This document shows, one piece after another, positions 55,657 through 64,000 of a stretch of 64,000 nucleotides of DNA. This DNA is from Flammeovirga yaeyamensis (lineage in GTDB: Bacteria > Bacteroidota > Bacteroidia > Cytophagales > Flammeovirgaceae). Each line of letters opens with the position of its first letter. Position 1 is the stretch's first letter. The stretch is from the NCBI RefSeq assembly GCF_018736045.1, contig NZ_CP076132.1, positions 2,403,501-2,467,500 of the forward strand, written 5' to 3'. A program made the translations under genes and the position numbers. The notes beneath the pieces are model-generated. The model searched no databases, was not told the DNA's origin, and saw only the letters and a program-made list of their open reading frames with translations.

Positions 55657-56736
55657 ATGAACAAAATTAACCTATTCATAGCACTTCTATGTTGTACAAT
55701 GTTCTATTCATGTGATGATTCCTCTGGTACTTTAAGTGTAGAGTTTTCTCAAGTGGATATGCTGAAAAACTATTCAGATAACCTTATCGTACCAGCATTT
55801 AAAGCATACTCAGAAAGTGCTACTGAACTACAAACGGCTACTGAAAACTTTTTAGAAAACACAAACGAGGAAACATTATCAGATGTTAGGGTAAAACTAA
55901 ATGATACATATCAAAAGTGGTCAAAAGTAAATGCATATCAGTATGGTGAGGCTGTATCAATGAATTTATTGGTGAACACAAACTCATTTCCTACAAAATT
56001 TTCTGATATCGAATCTAAAATAGAAGCTGGAGATTTTAATATTGGATCAATTTCATCATTCAATGTTAAAGGTTTACCTGCTTTAGATTATTTATTGAAT
56101 TCAGAGGCAACATTAGACTTATATACTTCTGACACCAATCAGGCGAATCGTCGTCAATACCTAACTGCAGTAGTAAGTGCGGTTAAGAATGAAGCAAATT
56201 CTATTTATAACATATGGTCATCGGGATATGATGTTGAGTTTGCAGCCAATGATGGTATTGATCCAAGTAGTTCTATTTCATATATCGTCAATGAATATAA
56301 CAAAGCTTACGAAAGATGTAAGAACCAAAGAGTAGGGTACTCTTTAGGAAAAAACTCCATCTCAGGTAATTCATCACCAATGTCAGTGGAAGCTTATTAT
56401 AGCGAAGAGTCATTAAGTTTATTAAAATCAAATGTTGAGTCATTAAAAAATATCTTTAATGGTGGTAATGGACTTGGGTTGGCAGATTACCTAAAAGCTT
56501 ACTATACAGCAGGTGCGTTAGAAGAAGATCTTTCAGAAAAAATCAATAATCAGTTCGATGTTATCCTTGCTCAATTGGACAAATGTTCTGATCCCTTTTC
56601 AGATCATATAGAAGCAAAGGACGAAACAGTCGAAACTTTATATACTGAAATGTCAAAATTGGTAGTGATGATTAAATCAGAAATGCCATCTGTTCTTTCA
56701 GTAAAAATTACTTATCAAGATAGCGATGGTGACTAA
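55657..56736 (+). CDS. Imelysin-like (M75/EfeO-type) lipoprotein lacking GxHxxE
   Basis: 359 residues, lipoprotein signal with lipobox FYSC near residue 19. Helical imelysin-type fold is suggested by MLKNYSDNLIVPAFKAYSE, TYQKWSKVNAYQYGEA and the loop near 139. In classic imelysins that loop is GxHxxE, a proposed metal/peptidase site; here it reads GLPALDYLL from Gly139, so the His and Glu are absent. Imelysins are usually iron-regulated and encoded with iron-uptake genes. It overlaps the HTTM gene by 11 bases, showing tight coupling. Confidence 0.87.
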   Translation: MNKINLFIALLCCTMFYSCDDSSGTLSVEFSQVDMLKNYSDNLIVPAFKAYSESATELQTATENFLENTNEETLSDVRVKLNDTYQKWSKVNAYQYGEAVSMNLLVNTNSFPTKFSDIESKIEAGDFNIGSISSFNVKGLPALDYLLNSEATLDLYTSDTNQANRRQYLTAVVSAVKNEANSIYNIWSSGYDVEFAANDGIDPSSSISYIVNEYNKAYERCKNQRVGYSLGKNSISGNSSPMSVEAYYSEESLSLLKSNVESLKNIFNGGNGLGLADYLKAYYTAGALEEDLSEKINNQFDVILAQLDKCSDPFSDHIEAKDETVETLYTEMSKLVVMIKSEMPSVLSVKITYQDSDGD

Positions 56737-58075
56737 GATCGATAAATATATCAACCAACAAGTCTCAATTGCTCCATTAGTGGTTTTTAGAATCATTTTT
56801 GGTTTAATGATGGCGGGTAGTGGAATAAGATTTTGGGCCAACGGTTGGATAGATAGTCAATTTATCCAACCTTCCTTCTTTTTCCATTATTACGGATTCT
56901 CATGGATTTCACCTTTAGGTGAATCTGGGATGTATTTAATTTTTATTCTTATGATCATAGCGGCCATTGGTGTCGCTTTCGGTGCTTTTTATAGAATTTC
57001 TGCAATCACCTATTTTTTGACATTCACTTATGTCGAACTAATTGACCTAACCAATTATCTCAACCATTATTATTTTGTGAGTTTGATGGCGTTCATTATG
57101 ATATTCCTTCCTGCTCACAGACGTTTTTCGATAGATGTTTATAGAAATCCCGAAACTTTTAGAAGAGAAGTATCTGCTTGGACTATCAATGTAGTTAGAC
57201 TACAATTAGGTATCGTTTATTTTTATGCAGGCATTGCTAAAATAAACGCTGATTGGTTATTCAAAGCTCAGCCATTAAAGTTATGGTTAGCTTCAAGAAC
57301 AGATATGTGGCTCATTGGTCCGCTATTCAAATACAAATGGGTGGCGTTCTTCTTTTCATGGGCTGGGTGTTTATACGATTTGTTGGTGCCATTATTCTTG
57401 GCCAACAAAAAGACAAGAGTATTGGCCTATCTAGCTGTTATATTCTTTCATATCATCACCTCTGCTCTATTTCCCATTGGAATGTTCCCATTCATTATGA
57501 TTCTCAGTACGCTGATATTCTTTTCTGATGAGTTTCACGAGAGAATCATATTATTCTTGGGTAGAATTTTTAGTACAGAAAATCTTGATTTTAAAGTGAC
57601 TCGTGGTAGAATTAATTCATTACCTCAGCATTTGATAAAAATCGGATTTGCTGCCTTCTTCCTACTTCAATTACTATTTCCTTTCCGATATGCTCTTTAT
57701 TCTGATAACTTATTTTGGACAGAACAAGGTTTCAGGTTCTCATGGAGGGTAATGTTGATGGAGAAATCAGGTGCTGCAACCTTTTATGTAGAAAACCCAG
57801 AGAATAATCATAGAATTGAGATTACCAATAGTGATTATCTCACGCCATTACAAGAAAAAATGATGGCCACTCAACCAGATTTTATTTTACAATACGCTAA
57901 ATTTTTAAAAGAAGAATTCACAAAAAAAGGAATCGAATCGCCGAAAGTGTTTGTTGATTCTTATGTTTCTTTAAATGGGAGACCAAGCAAAAGATACATA
58001 GATCCAACGGTCGATCTTTCTCAACTTTCAGATACTTTCAAACCTAAATCGTGGATTTTACCTTTTAAAGGATAA
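56726..58075 (+). CDS. HTTM-domain membrane protein (vitamin K-dependent gamma-carboxylase-like)
   Basis: 449 residues. The first 300 form a multi-helix HTTM domain (LVVFRIIFGLMMAGSGIRFW at the start, FYAGIAKINADWLFKAQPL near 168-186, FFSWAGCLYDLLVPLFL near 210), the fold shared with vertebrate vitamin K-dependent gamma-glutamyl carboxylase. The rest is a soluble C-terminal region of about 130 residues (WTEQGFRFSWRVMLMEKSG). Histidines in or near helices (FFHYYGF, NYLNHYYF, FFHIITS) could bind a cofactor. Bacterial HTTM enzymes are largely uncharacterised. Start ATG overlaps the imelysin-like gene; the receptor follows 5 bases after the stop. Confidence 0.9.
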   Translation: MVTKIDKYINQQVSIAPLVVFRIIFGLMMAGSGIRFWANGWIDSQFIQPSFFFHYYGFSWISPLGESGMYLIFILMIIAAIGVAFGAFYRISAITYFLTFTYVELIDLTNYLNHYYFVSLMAFIMIFLPAHRRFSIDVYRNPETFRREVSAWTINVVRLQLGIVYFYAGIAKINADWLFKAQPLKLWLASRTDMWLIGPLFKYKWVAFFFSWAGCLYDLLVPLFLANKKTRVLAYLAVIFFHIITSALFPIGMFPFIMILSTLIFFSDEFHERIILFLGRIFSTENLDFKVTRGRINSLPQHLIKIGFAAFFLLQLLFPFRYALYSDNLFWTEQGFRFSWRVMLMEKSGAATFYVENPENNHRIEITNSDYLTPLQEKMMATQPDFILQYAKFLKEEFTKKGIESPKVFVDSYVSLNGRPSKRYIDPTVDLSQLSDTFKPKSWILPFKG

Positions 58076-58080
58076 TTTTT

Positions 58081-60474
58081 ATGCTACATAGATTACTATA
58101 TATTTTCGGTATTATTTTATTATCTCTTACTTCTGCCTTTGCTCAATATAGTATTAAGGGTAGAGTTGTTGATGTTAAGGATCAACAACTTGATGCTGTC
58201 GATGTTTTTATCAAAAGTAAAGCATTGAAAGTATCAACGAATAATAAAGGAGAATTTATCATCGATGGATTATCAAATGGTAATTATGTAGTTGGAGTAT
58301 TTAAGTACGGTTTTTCACCTATTGAAAAAACGGTTACGGTTGAAAATGAAAATCAAACGATCAACTTTACATTAAAACCTCTAGAGACTGTTTTAGACGA
58401 AGTAAATATTACAGATGCTTCAACAACAGCAGAAATCAAAAGATTAGAAGCGGTTGTAGGTACATCCATTTATGAAGGGAAGAAAAGTGAAGTGATTTTG
58501 GTCGATAACCTAACAGCCAATTTAGCGACGAATAATTCAAGACAAGTATATAACCGTGTGCCGGGACTGAACATTTGGGAAAGTGATGGTGCAGGTATTC
58601 AGTTGGGTATTGGTGGAAGAGGATTAAGTCCGAATAGAACATCAAATTTCAATACAAGACAAAATGGTTATGATATTGCTGCAGATGCATTAGGATACCC
58701 TGAGAGTTATTACACCCCTCCAATGGAAGCCGTTGAAGAGGTTCAAATTGTGAGAGGAGCGGCGTCTTTACAGTATGGGACTCAATTTGGTGGATTATTA
58801 AACTTCAAAATGAAGAGAGGGAATACCGAAAAGCCTTTTGAGTTTACAACGCGTCAGACAGTTGGATCTTTTGGCCTATTTAATTCATTCAACAGTATTG
58901 GTGGACAAAAAGGGAAGGTAAATTATTATGCAATGTACCAATACAAAAAAGGTGAAGGTTGGCGACCAAACTCAGATTTTAATGTCAATACAGTGTTTAC
59001 AGGGGTACAATATGATGTAACGGATAAATTTAAGATAGGCGTTGAAATTACTCATATGGATTACCTTGCACAACAGCCGGGTGGTTTAACCGATGATGAA
59101 TTTTATAGAGACCCAAGAGCATCTTACACGGATCAAAATTGGTTTAAGGTGAATTGGAATATAGCTAGCGTAAACTTTCAATATCAATTTACTCCAAAAG
59201 CTAAAATAGAAATGCGAAACTTTGGTTTATTGGCTAGTCGCGATGCTTTAGGAATCAATTTAAATAAATTAGATCCTTATAACGAACCAAGGTTGTTAGT
59301 TGCCGATGAGTTTAGAAATGTAGGTACAGAAATTAGGTACATGCAACATTATGACTTGAAAGGAAAGCCGTCTGTTTTTGTAATTGGATCTCGTCTTTAT
59401 CATGGTAATGATGATAAAAAACAAGGTGACGCTTCTGATGGGAATGATGCCAAATTTGAATTTTCTCATCCTGATTCCTTATTGTCTGATCATAATTTCA
59501 GAATCAACAACTATGCTTTTTTTGCTGAAAATATCTTTCAGATCAATGATAAATTTTCAATCACTCCGGGTATCCGATTTGAATACATTCAAACAACAGG
59601 TAAAGGATATTATCAGCAAACATTCTTTGAACCTGGTGATGATGGTTTGATTGAAGAGATTACTCGACCTATTGAGGATAATATCAATAATACTAGAAAT
59701 ATATTCATAGCAGGTGTTGGTTTCAGCTACAAACCTATTCAAGATTTAGAAGTGTATGCGAATATATCTCAAAATTATAGAGCAATTACTTATTCAGATT
59801 TAAGGTCGCTAAATACTAATGTTAGAATAGATCCTAATCTAAAAGATGAGAAAGGTTATTCTGCTGACCTTGGATTGAGAGGAACACTTCCTTGGTTAAA
59901 TTATGATGTCAGTACTTTCTATTTAAGATATAACGATAAAATTGGTTTGGCTAATCCTGCCAATCCAATAAGAACTAACATTGCTGATGCTTATACTTTA
60001 GGTATCGAGTCTTATACGGAGATTAAGTGGATGGATATTTTCTCTCCATTAAGTGATTATCATTTCAATCTCTTTGCAAACGTAGCATTTATTCGAGGAA
60101 AATATATTTCTGAGGATAGAGTATATGATGGGAAAAATGTTGAATTGGTTCCTCCATTTAATATTAAGACAGGAATTAATGCAGGATATAAATCGTTTAA
60201 TCTTTCCTTACAATATACTTATGTGGAGAAGCATTACACAGATGCAGCCAACACAGAAGAACCTTTAGCAGATGCCGTTTATGGACCGATTCCAAGTTAT
60301 TATGTAATGGATTTGTCTGCTAAATATTCATTTAAATGGTTTGGAATAGAATTAGGTATTAATAACCTAACAGATAATATGTACTTTACTCGTAGAGCCA
60401 CAGGTTATCCGGGTCCTGGTATAATTCCTTCTGATGGAAGAAATTATTATTTCACCTTACAGTTCAAGATTTAG
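58081..60474 (+). CDS. TonB-dependent outer-membrane receptor with CarboxypepD-reg-like N-domain
   Basis: 797 residues. Signal peptide (1-20), a carboxypeptidase-regulatory-like domain (about 22-105, IKGRVVDVKDQQLDAVDV, GEFIIDGLSNGNYVVGV), a plug domain (about 120-235, VYNRVPGLNIWESDG, VEEVQIVRGAASLQYGTQFGG) and a 22-strand-type barrel ending in FTLQFKI. No FecA-type N-terminal signalling domain precedes it and no sigma/anti-sigma gene is adjacent. Likely ligand is an iron chelate by operon context. Last gene of the DUF4856-imelysin-HTTM-receptor operon. Confidence 0.95.
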   Translation: MLHRLLYIFGIILLSLTSAFAQYSIKGRVVDVKDQQLDAVDVFIKSKALKVSTNNKGEFIIDGLSNGNYVVGVFKYGFSPIEKTVTVENENQTINFTLKPLETVLDEVNITDASTTAEIKRLEAVVGTSIYEGKKSEVILVDNLTANLATNNSRQVYNRVPGLNIWESDGAGIQLGIGGRGLSPNRTSNFNTRQNGYDIAADALGYPESYYTPPMEAVEEVQIVRGAASLQYGTQFGGLLNFKMKRGNTEKPFEFTTRQTVGSFGLFNSFNSIGGQKGKVNYYAMYQYKKGEGWRPNSDFNVNTVFTGVQYDVTDKFKIGVEITHMDYLAQQPGGLTDDEFYRDPRASYTDQNWFKVNWNIASVNFQYQFTPKAKIEMRNFGLLASRDALGINLNKLDPYNEPRLLVADEFRNVGTEIRYMQHYDLKGKPSVFVIGSRLYHGNDDKKQGDASDGNDAKFEFSHPDSLLSDHNFRINNYAFFAENIFQINDKFSITPGIRFEYIQTTGKGYYQQTFFEPGDDGLIEEITRPIEDNINNTRNIFIAGVGFSYKPIQDLEVYANISQNYRAITYSDLRSLNTNVRIDPNLKDEKGYSADLGLRGTLPWLNYDVSTFYLRYNDKIGLANPANPIRTNIADAYTLGIESYTEIKWMDIFSPLSDYHFNLFANVAFIRGKYISEDRVYDGKNVELVPPFNIKTGINAGYKSFNLSLQYTYVEKHYTDAANTEEPLADAVYGPIPSYYVMDLSAKYSFKWFGIELGINNLTDNMYFTRRATGYPGPGIIPSDGRNYYFTLQFKI

Positions 60475-60560
60475 TTCGTTCTAATTCGGAAACTTTAAAA
60501 AATAAGAACTTACTTTAATAGAAAATTTGATAAATCTATTTAATATATCCTTCTAAAAAA

Positions 60561-60591
60561 TTTGTATGCTTATAGGTTTCGTATATTTTTG
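60561..60591 (+). promoter_or_regulatory. Consensus Bacteroidota promoter of the tetR-type gene
   Basis: TTTG at 60561-60564, 19-base spacer and TATTTTTG at 60584-60591, a full match to TTTG-N19-TAnnTTTG. Transcription start near 60597. It lets the regulator be expressed apart from the receptor operon. Confidence 0.75.
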
Positions 60592-60601
60592 TAAATTGGT
60601 T

Positions 60602-60619
60602 AATGAAAATTTGTTCATT
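60602..60619. promoter_or_regulatory. AATGAA-N6-TTCATT dyad just after the tetR promoter
   Basis: Inverted repeat with arms AATGAA and TTCATT around AATTTG, just downstream of the predicted start site, where an autoregulatory TetR dimer would bind. The same arms and spacing occur at 34400-34417. Confidence 0.5.
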
Positions 60620-60650
60620 CATTTATAATTATAACTGTTGGTAATTCGAT

Positions 60651-61232
60651 ATGGCAAAAAGTATAGACGAAACGAAACTACAAAGAATTAAAGAAGCAAC
60701 TATAGAAATGGTCGTTTCAAAAGGATATGGGGGAGCATCAGTTTCGTCAATTGCCAAAAAAGCACAAGTAGCAGATGGGTATTTATATAGACATTATCCA
60801 AGTAAAGCTGCACTTGTTCAAGCGTTATATCACTCTAATATTGAATACTTCCGTAATTTGATCTTCAAATACATGGAAGAGCATGACAAATTAGAAGAGG
60901 TGATTTATCATTTCTGTAATGAAATTTTTACATTGGCGAATGATAATCCTTCAAGAGCAAAATTTATCAATATGCTGATGAATGATTATACCTTCTTGAT
61001 GAGTAAAGAAATGGTTCTAAAAATACCAGAAAGCTCTAAAAGAATGGTCGAGAGAGGATATAACACAGGTGAGATTAATGAAAATATCAATGTAGAAATG
61101 TTCAACGCGGTATTTCCTGCTATTCCGATTCAATATGCATCGTCAAGAGCAACAGAAGTATTTAGTAAAGAACGTTTAACAGAAAATGATGCTAAAATTG
61201 TAGCTCATTTAGTGATAAATGCATTAAAGTAA
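60651..61232 (+). CDS. TetR/AcrR-family transcriptional regulator
   Basis: 193 residues. N-terminal helix-turn-helix (about 8-55): IKEATIEMVVSKGYGGASVSSIAKKAQVADGYLYRHYPSK-type layout, with the recognition helix around QVADGYLYRHYPSKAAL. The C-terminal ligand/dimer domain is helical and unassigned. TetR proteins bind short inverted repeats as dimers and usually control their own gene. Own consensus promoter, candidate operator and terminator make it a separate unit; control of the upstream receptor operon is possible but its dyad differs. Confidence 0.93.
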   Translation: MAKSIDETKLQRIKEATIEMVVSKGYGGASVSSIAKKAQVADGYLYRHYPSKAALVQALYHSNIEYFRNLIFKYMEEHDKLEEVIYHFCNEIFTLANDNPSRAKFINMLMNDYTFLMSKEMVLKIPESSKRMVERGYNTGEINENINVEMFNAVFPAIPIQYASSRATEVFSKERLTENDAKIVAHLVINALK

Positions 61233-61288
61233 TTATTTTTGTATTTGATAAAGGTGAAAGCCTTTAAATTATATTACTGAAGGTGAAA

Positions 61289-61316
61289 CAGACGGATAGT
61301 TTATCCGTCTTTTTTA
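61289..61316 (+). terminator. Terminator of the tetR-type gene
   Basis: Perfect 9-bp stem AGACGGATA / TATCCGTCT with a 3-base loop and a T run. Confidence 0.92.
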
Positions 61317-61416
61317 TTTTTGGTCAATTTATTGCAACACACAAAAGAGATTGATGATAAATTTATCGAATAGAATCAATCGACAGATCTACTAAATAAC
61401 AATTACACTTTTGAAA

Positions 61417-64000
61417 ATGAAAAGGATTTTTTTCTGCCTTTTATTACTTCCCATCTTTAGTTTTGCTCAAACGAAATCAGATGCCATCATAAAATTTAAA
61501 GTGTATCTTGAAAAAGCAAAGAATAAAGAATTTCATTACGTACCTGATTCATCGGCAAAACTAGAAACAGCTCAAATTCAACCTAAAAGTAAAAGAGTCA
61601 ATTTCTTTTTAGGAAAACAGTTTGAATACACTCCAGTAAGAAACGAAGATGTAGAAGATCTGTATCATCAAGTAAGAGATATTTTAGGCAAAGCCTATCA
61701 ATCTTACGACCTTAAATTTTATGTAGGTAAAACTTCAGAAAAGGAGATGGTGCGATTTGCAAAAAAACAACGTTGGCCTATCACTCCAAAATGTGAGTTC
61801 AAAGATCTTGTTCCCAACTATTTAAGAAGTGAACATAATATAGATGAGTCTAGAAATATTGTACACGCTGAAAATGATTCGATCAAAATTCCTTTAGTGA
61901 TCAACTTGGGGAATCAACCTACTAAAAATGGATTGAGTAATAAAACGATTGCTTTATGGAATAGTCATGGTTGGTATTATGAACAATCTTTGGATAGATG
62001 GGAATGGCAAAGAGCAAGATTATTTCAAACAGTAGAAGATTTACTACCCACTTCGTTCGTTTTACCTTATTTAGCTCCAATGTTGGAAAATGCAGGTGCA
62101 AATGTATTATTGCCAAGAGAGCGGGATATTCAAAGTGAATCATTGGTAGTAGATAATGATGGTGACAGAAAAGGTTATAAAGAAGAGGGAGTTGTGTTTG
62201 CTGGTGGTGAAGGCTTCCTTCAAAAGAATATATATAACGATAATGAATTGCCGTTTCAGTTAGGTACATCTAGAAAATTCAAAGCGAACCATCACGATAA
62301 AGAAGTAATTACGTGGAGTACGCAAGGAAAGGTAAAAGGTGATTATAGTGTTTATGTAAGTTATGCGACTTTAGAAAATAGTGTAAATGATGCAAAGTAC
62401 ACTGTGTATCATCAAAATCAGAAAAAAGAGTTTCTCGTTAACCAAACTATGGGTGGAGGTACATGGGTCTATTTAGGTACTTTTGAATTCAATGGACATC
62501 CATCTGAGAAGGTTACTTTATCAAGTAAAACCCATTCGAAAACACCCAATTTGATGGTTACCTCCGATGCTGTTCGTTTTGGAGGAGGAGTGGGTAATAT
62601 TCAAAGAGGAACCTCTACAAGTCATAGACCAAGGTTTATGGAGGGAGCACGATATCATTTACAGTATAGTGGGGCGCCAGTTAATGTGTTTACTCCTAAT
62701 GAAAATAAAAACGATTACAAGGACGATTATCAGAGCCGAGGAGAATGGGTCAATTGGTTAACTGGATCAACTTATGCCTTAAATCCAGATATCGAAAATA
62801 AGGGACTGAACATACCTATAGATTTAGCTGTGGCTTTACATACAGATGCTGGTATCTCTGAATCGGATACAACTAAAGGTACTTTAATGATATATAGTTC
62901 CACAGATATGGACAAGGAAACTAAATTTTCATCCAATCAATCAAGATATACCAATAGAGATTTAGCCGATTTAATTCAAACGCAAATAGTAGAAGATCTT
63001 CGTGTGACTCATGATAGTATTTGGAACAGAAGGGAATTGTGGGATAAAAGGTACAGTGAAGCAGTGTATCCAAATGTTCCATCCGTTTTGATTGAGTTAT
63101 TATCACATCAAAATTTTAAGGACATGCAATATGCCTTAGACCCAAAGTTCCGTTTTGATGTCAGTCGTTCAATATATAAAGGCATATTAAAATATATCGC
63201 CTATCAGAATAATTATGAATATGTAGTATCTCCTTTAAAACCTACCCATTTTTCTATTGGATTAGAGAAACATAAAGCGATATTAAAATGGAAACCTCAA
63301 TTTGATCCCTTAGAAAAATCAGCTAACCCCACTCATTATAAAGTATACACTCAAGTAGAAAAAGAAGGTTGGGATGTGGGTACAATCGTTAAGGATACTG
63401 TTTTTGAAGTGAAAGTCACTAAAGGGAAGCTATATCAATTTAAAGTCACCGCAGCAAATGATGGTGGAGAGAGTTTCCCAACGGAAGAGTTGGCTATGGC
63501 TAATTTTCATAATGATCCAGTGTTGATCGTTAATGCTTTCGATAGAATTGGAGGGCCTACTTATGTAGAGTCTGAGAATTACACAGGTTTTACTTCTGAA
63601 AATGATGGAGTACCTGACGGTATAGATGTTAGTTTTACAGGCAAGCAATACGATTATAATCCTAACTCAGAGTGGTTGGATGATGATACTCCTGGACATG
63701 GAGGAAGTTATGCTGATGCTGAAACAATTTTAGTTAGAGGAAATACACACGATTTTACTAAAATACATGGTAAAGCACTTCTATATTATCAAAGATCTTT
63801 TGTGTCGTGTAATCGAAAGGCAGTTGAGGATGGAATAGTAAACCTAAATGATTATCAAATTGTAGACATCATGTTAGGTGAGCAGAAATCAACGTTAAGA
63901 TCATTTGATAATAAATTAGAGTATCAGTGCTTCACACCGAAGTTTAAAGTGAGTATTCATGAATTCACCAAGAAACCTCAATCAAAATTATTAATTTCAG
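61417..64000 (+). CDS. Golvesin-containing amidase-like secreted protein (3' end cut by window)
   Basis: An open frame from ATG at 61417 to the window end, more than 861 codons, with no stop in my codon-by-codon reading. Signal peptide about 1-17 (ending FSFAQ). An N-acetylmuramoyl-L-alanine-amidase-like metal site is suggested by His184 (WNSHGWYYEQ), Glu235 (LLPRERD), His475 (ALHTDAG) and Glu560 (LIELLSH). A golvesin-type beta domain (about 285-395, VKGDYSVYVSYATLE, MGGGTWVYLGTFEF) is inserted between the first and second halves. A fibronectin-III-like segment starts near 609. Close relatives in Bacteroidota are annotated amidase or xanthan lyase. Peptidoglycan cleavage is inference. Confidence 0.8.
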   Translation, partial: MKRIFFCLLLLPIFSFAQTKSDAIIKFKVYLEKAKNKEFHYVPDSSAKLETAQIQPKSKRVNFFLGKQFEYTPVRNEDVEDLYHQVRDILGKAYQSYDLKFYVGKTSEKEMVRFAKKQRWPITPKCEFKDLVPNYLRSEHNIDESRNIVHAENDSIKIPLVINLGNQPTKNGLSNKTIALWNSHGWYYEQSLDRWEWQRARLFQTVEDLLPTSFVLPYLAPMLENAGANVLLPRERDIQSESLVVDNDGDRKGYKEEGVVFAGGEGFLQKNIYNDNELPFQLGTSRKFKANHHDKEVITWSTQGKVKGDYSVYVSYATLENSVNDAKYTVYHQNQKKEFLVNQTMGGGTWVYLGTFEFNGHPSEKVTLSSKTHSKTPNLMVTSDAVRFGGGVGNIQRGTSTSHRPRFMEGARYHLQYSGAPVNVFTPNENKNDYKDDYQSRGEWVNWLTGSTYALNPDIENKGLNIPIDLAVALHTDAGISESDTTKGTLMIYSSTDMDKETKFSSNQSRYTNRDLADLIQTQIVEDLRVTHDSIWNRRELWDKRYSEAVYPNVPSVLIELLSHQNFKDMQYALDPKFRFDVSRSIYKGILKYIAYQNNYEYVVSPLKPTHFSIGLEKHKAILKWKPQFDPLEKSANPTHYKVYTQVEKEGWDVGTIVKDTVFEVKVTKGKLYQFKVTAANDGGESFPTEELAMANFHNDPVLIVNAFDRIGGPTYVESENYTGFTSENDGVPDGIDVSFTGKQYDYNPNSEWLDDDTPGHGGSYADAETILVRGNTHDFTKIHGKALLYYQRSFVSCNRKAVEDGIVNLNDYQIVDIMLGEQKSTLRSFDNKLEYQCFTPKFKVSIHEFTKKPQSKLLIS

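Overview
The window looks like chromosomal DNA from a low-GC (roughly one-third GC by eye) member of the Bacteroidota, most likely a marine or gliding Cytophagales-type bacterium (Flammeovirga-like; this is inference). Supporting signs are promoters of the Bacteroidota form TTTG-N18-20-TAnnTTTG, many Bacteroidota-type envelope proteins (a TPR/propeller/OmpA protein, a TonB-dependent receptor with a carboxypeptidase-regulatory N-domain, an HU-CCDC81/SPOR protein, 7TMR-DISM/SpoIIE, DUF4856 and imelysin lipoproteins, a golvesin-type amidase), near-absence of Shine-Dalgarno sequences, and an infC-rpmI-rplT operon. I see no insertion sequences, prophage, CRISPR or foreign-looking island. Gene density and codon style are even, so this reads as core genome.

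Layout. 1-5.5 kb: 3' part of ilvC, an SSS-family Na+ symporter, a NagX/HGSNAT-like membrane acetyltransferase, and acetate kinase (ackA). 5.7-14 kb: a 7TMR-DISM-SpoIIE phosphatase, an ATP-grasp-like protein with a small partner, then a minus-strand block of prolyl iminopeptidase, an ABC-F ATPase and rplT-rpmI-infC with a structured RNA between infC and rpmI. 14-24 kb: S41 protease lipoprotein, MocA-like nucleotidyltransferase, an M61 protease plus DEDDh exonuclease pair, metallo-beta-lactamase-fold hydrolase, Na+/Ca2+ exchanger, an unknown secreted protein and an MBOAT acyltransferase. 24-31 kb: radA, a PorE-like OmpA protein, a second ABC-F protein overlapped by a VWA-like secreted protein. 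31-34.7 kb: the glyoxylate shunt operon aceB-aceA with clear dyad operators over its promoter. 34.7-43 kb: surE, four tandem tRNA-Leu(CAA) genes, gcvT, cysM with a DUF3347 lipoprotein and marC, and hisD-hisG. 43-51.4 kb: an envelope-energisation locus (TPR protein, outer-membrane barrel, HU-CCDC81/SPOR protein, ExbB/TolQ, ExbD/TolR, TonB/TolA-like protein). 51.4-54.3 kb: zinc-ribbon membrane protein, HAD phosphatase, enolase. 54.4-61.3 kb: DUF4856 lipoprotein, imelysin-like lipoprotein, HTTM membrane protein and TonB-dependent receptor behind one consensus promoter overlapped by a dyad, then a separately promoted TetR regulator. 61.4 kb to the end: a large golvesin-containing amidase-like protein that runs off the window.

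How they fit together. Acetate/C2 metabolism is represented by ackA, aceA and aceB. Two Ton/Tol-type parts are present: the ExbB-ExbD-TonB-like motor at 49-51 kb and a TonB-dependent receptor at 58 kb that would need such a motor. The two most interesting units are (a) the DUF4856-imelysin-HTTM-receptor operon, whose composition suggests metal (probably iron) acquisition with an unusual HTTM membrane enzyme, and (b) the TPR/OMP/HU-SPOR/ExbBD/TonB locus, which has the parts list of a Tol-Pal-like envelope machine. The regulatory DNA of the glyoxylate operon (two identical dyads and half-sites around a consensus -7 element) is the clearest cis-regulatory signal in the window. All functional calls are from reading sequence; no database search was run.
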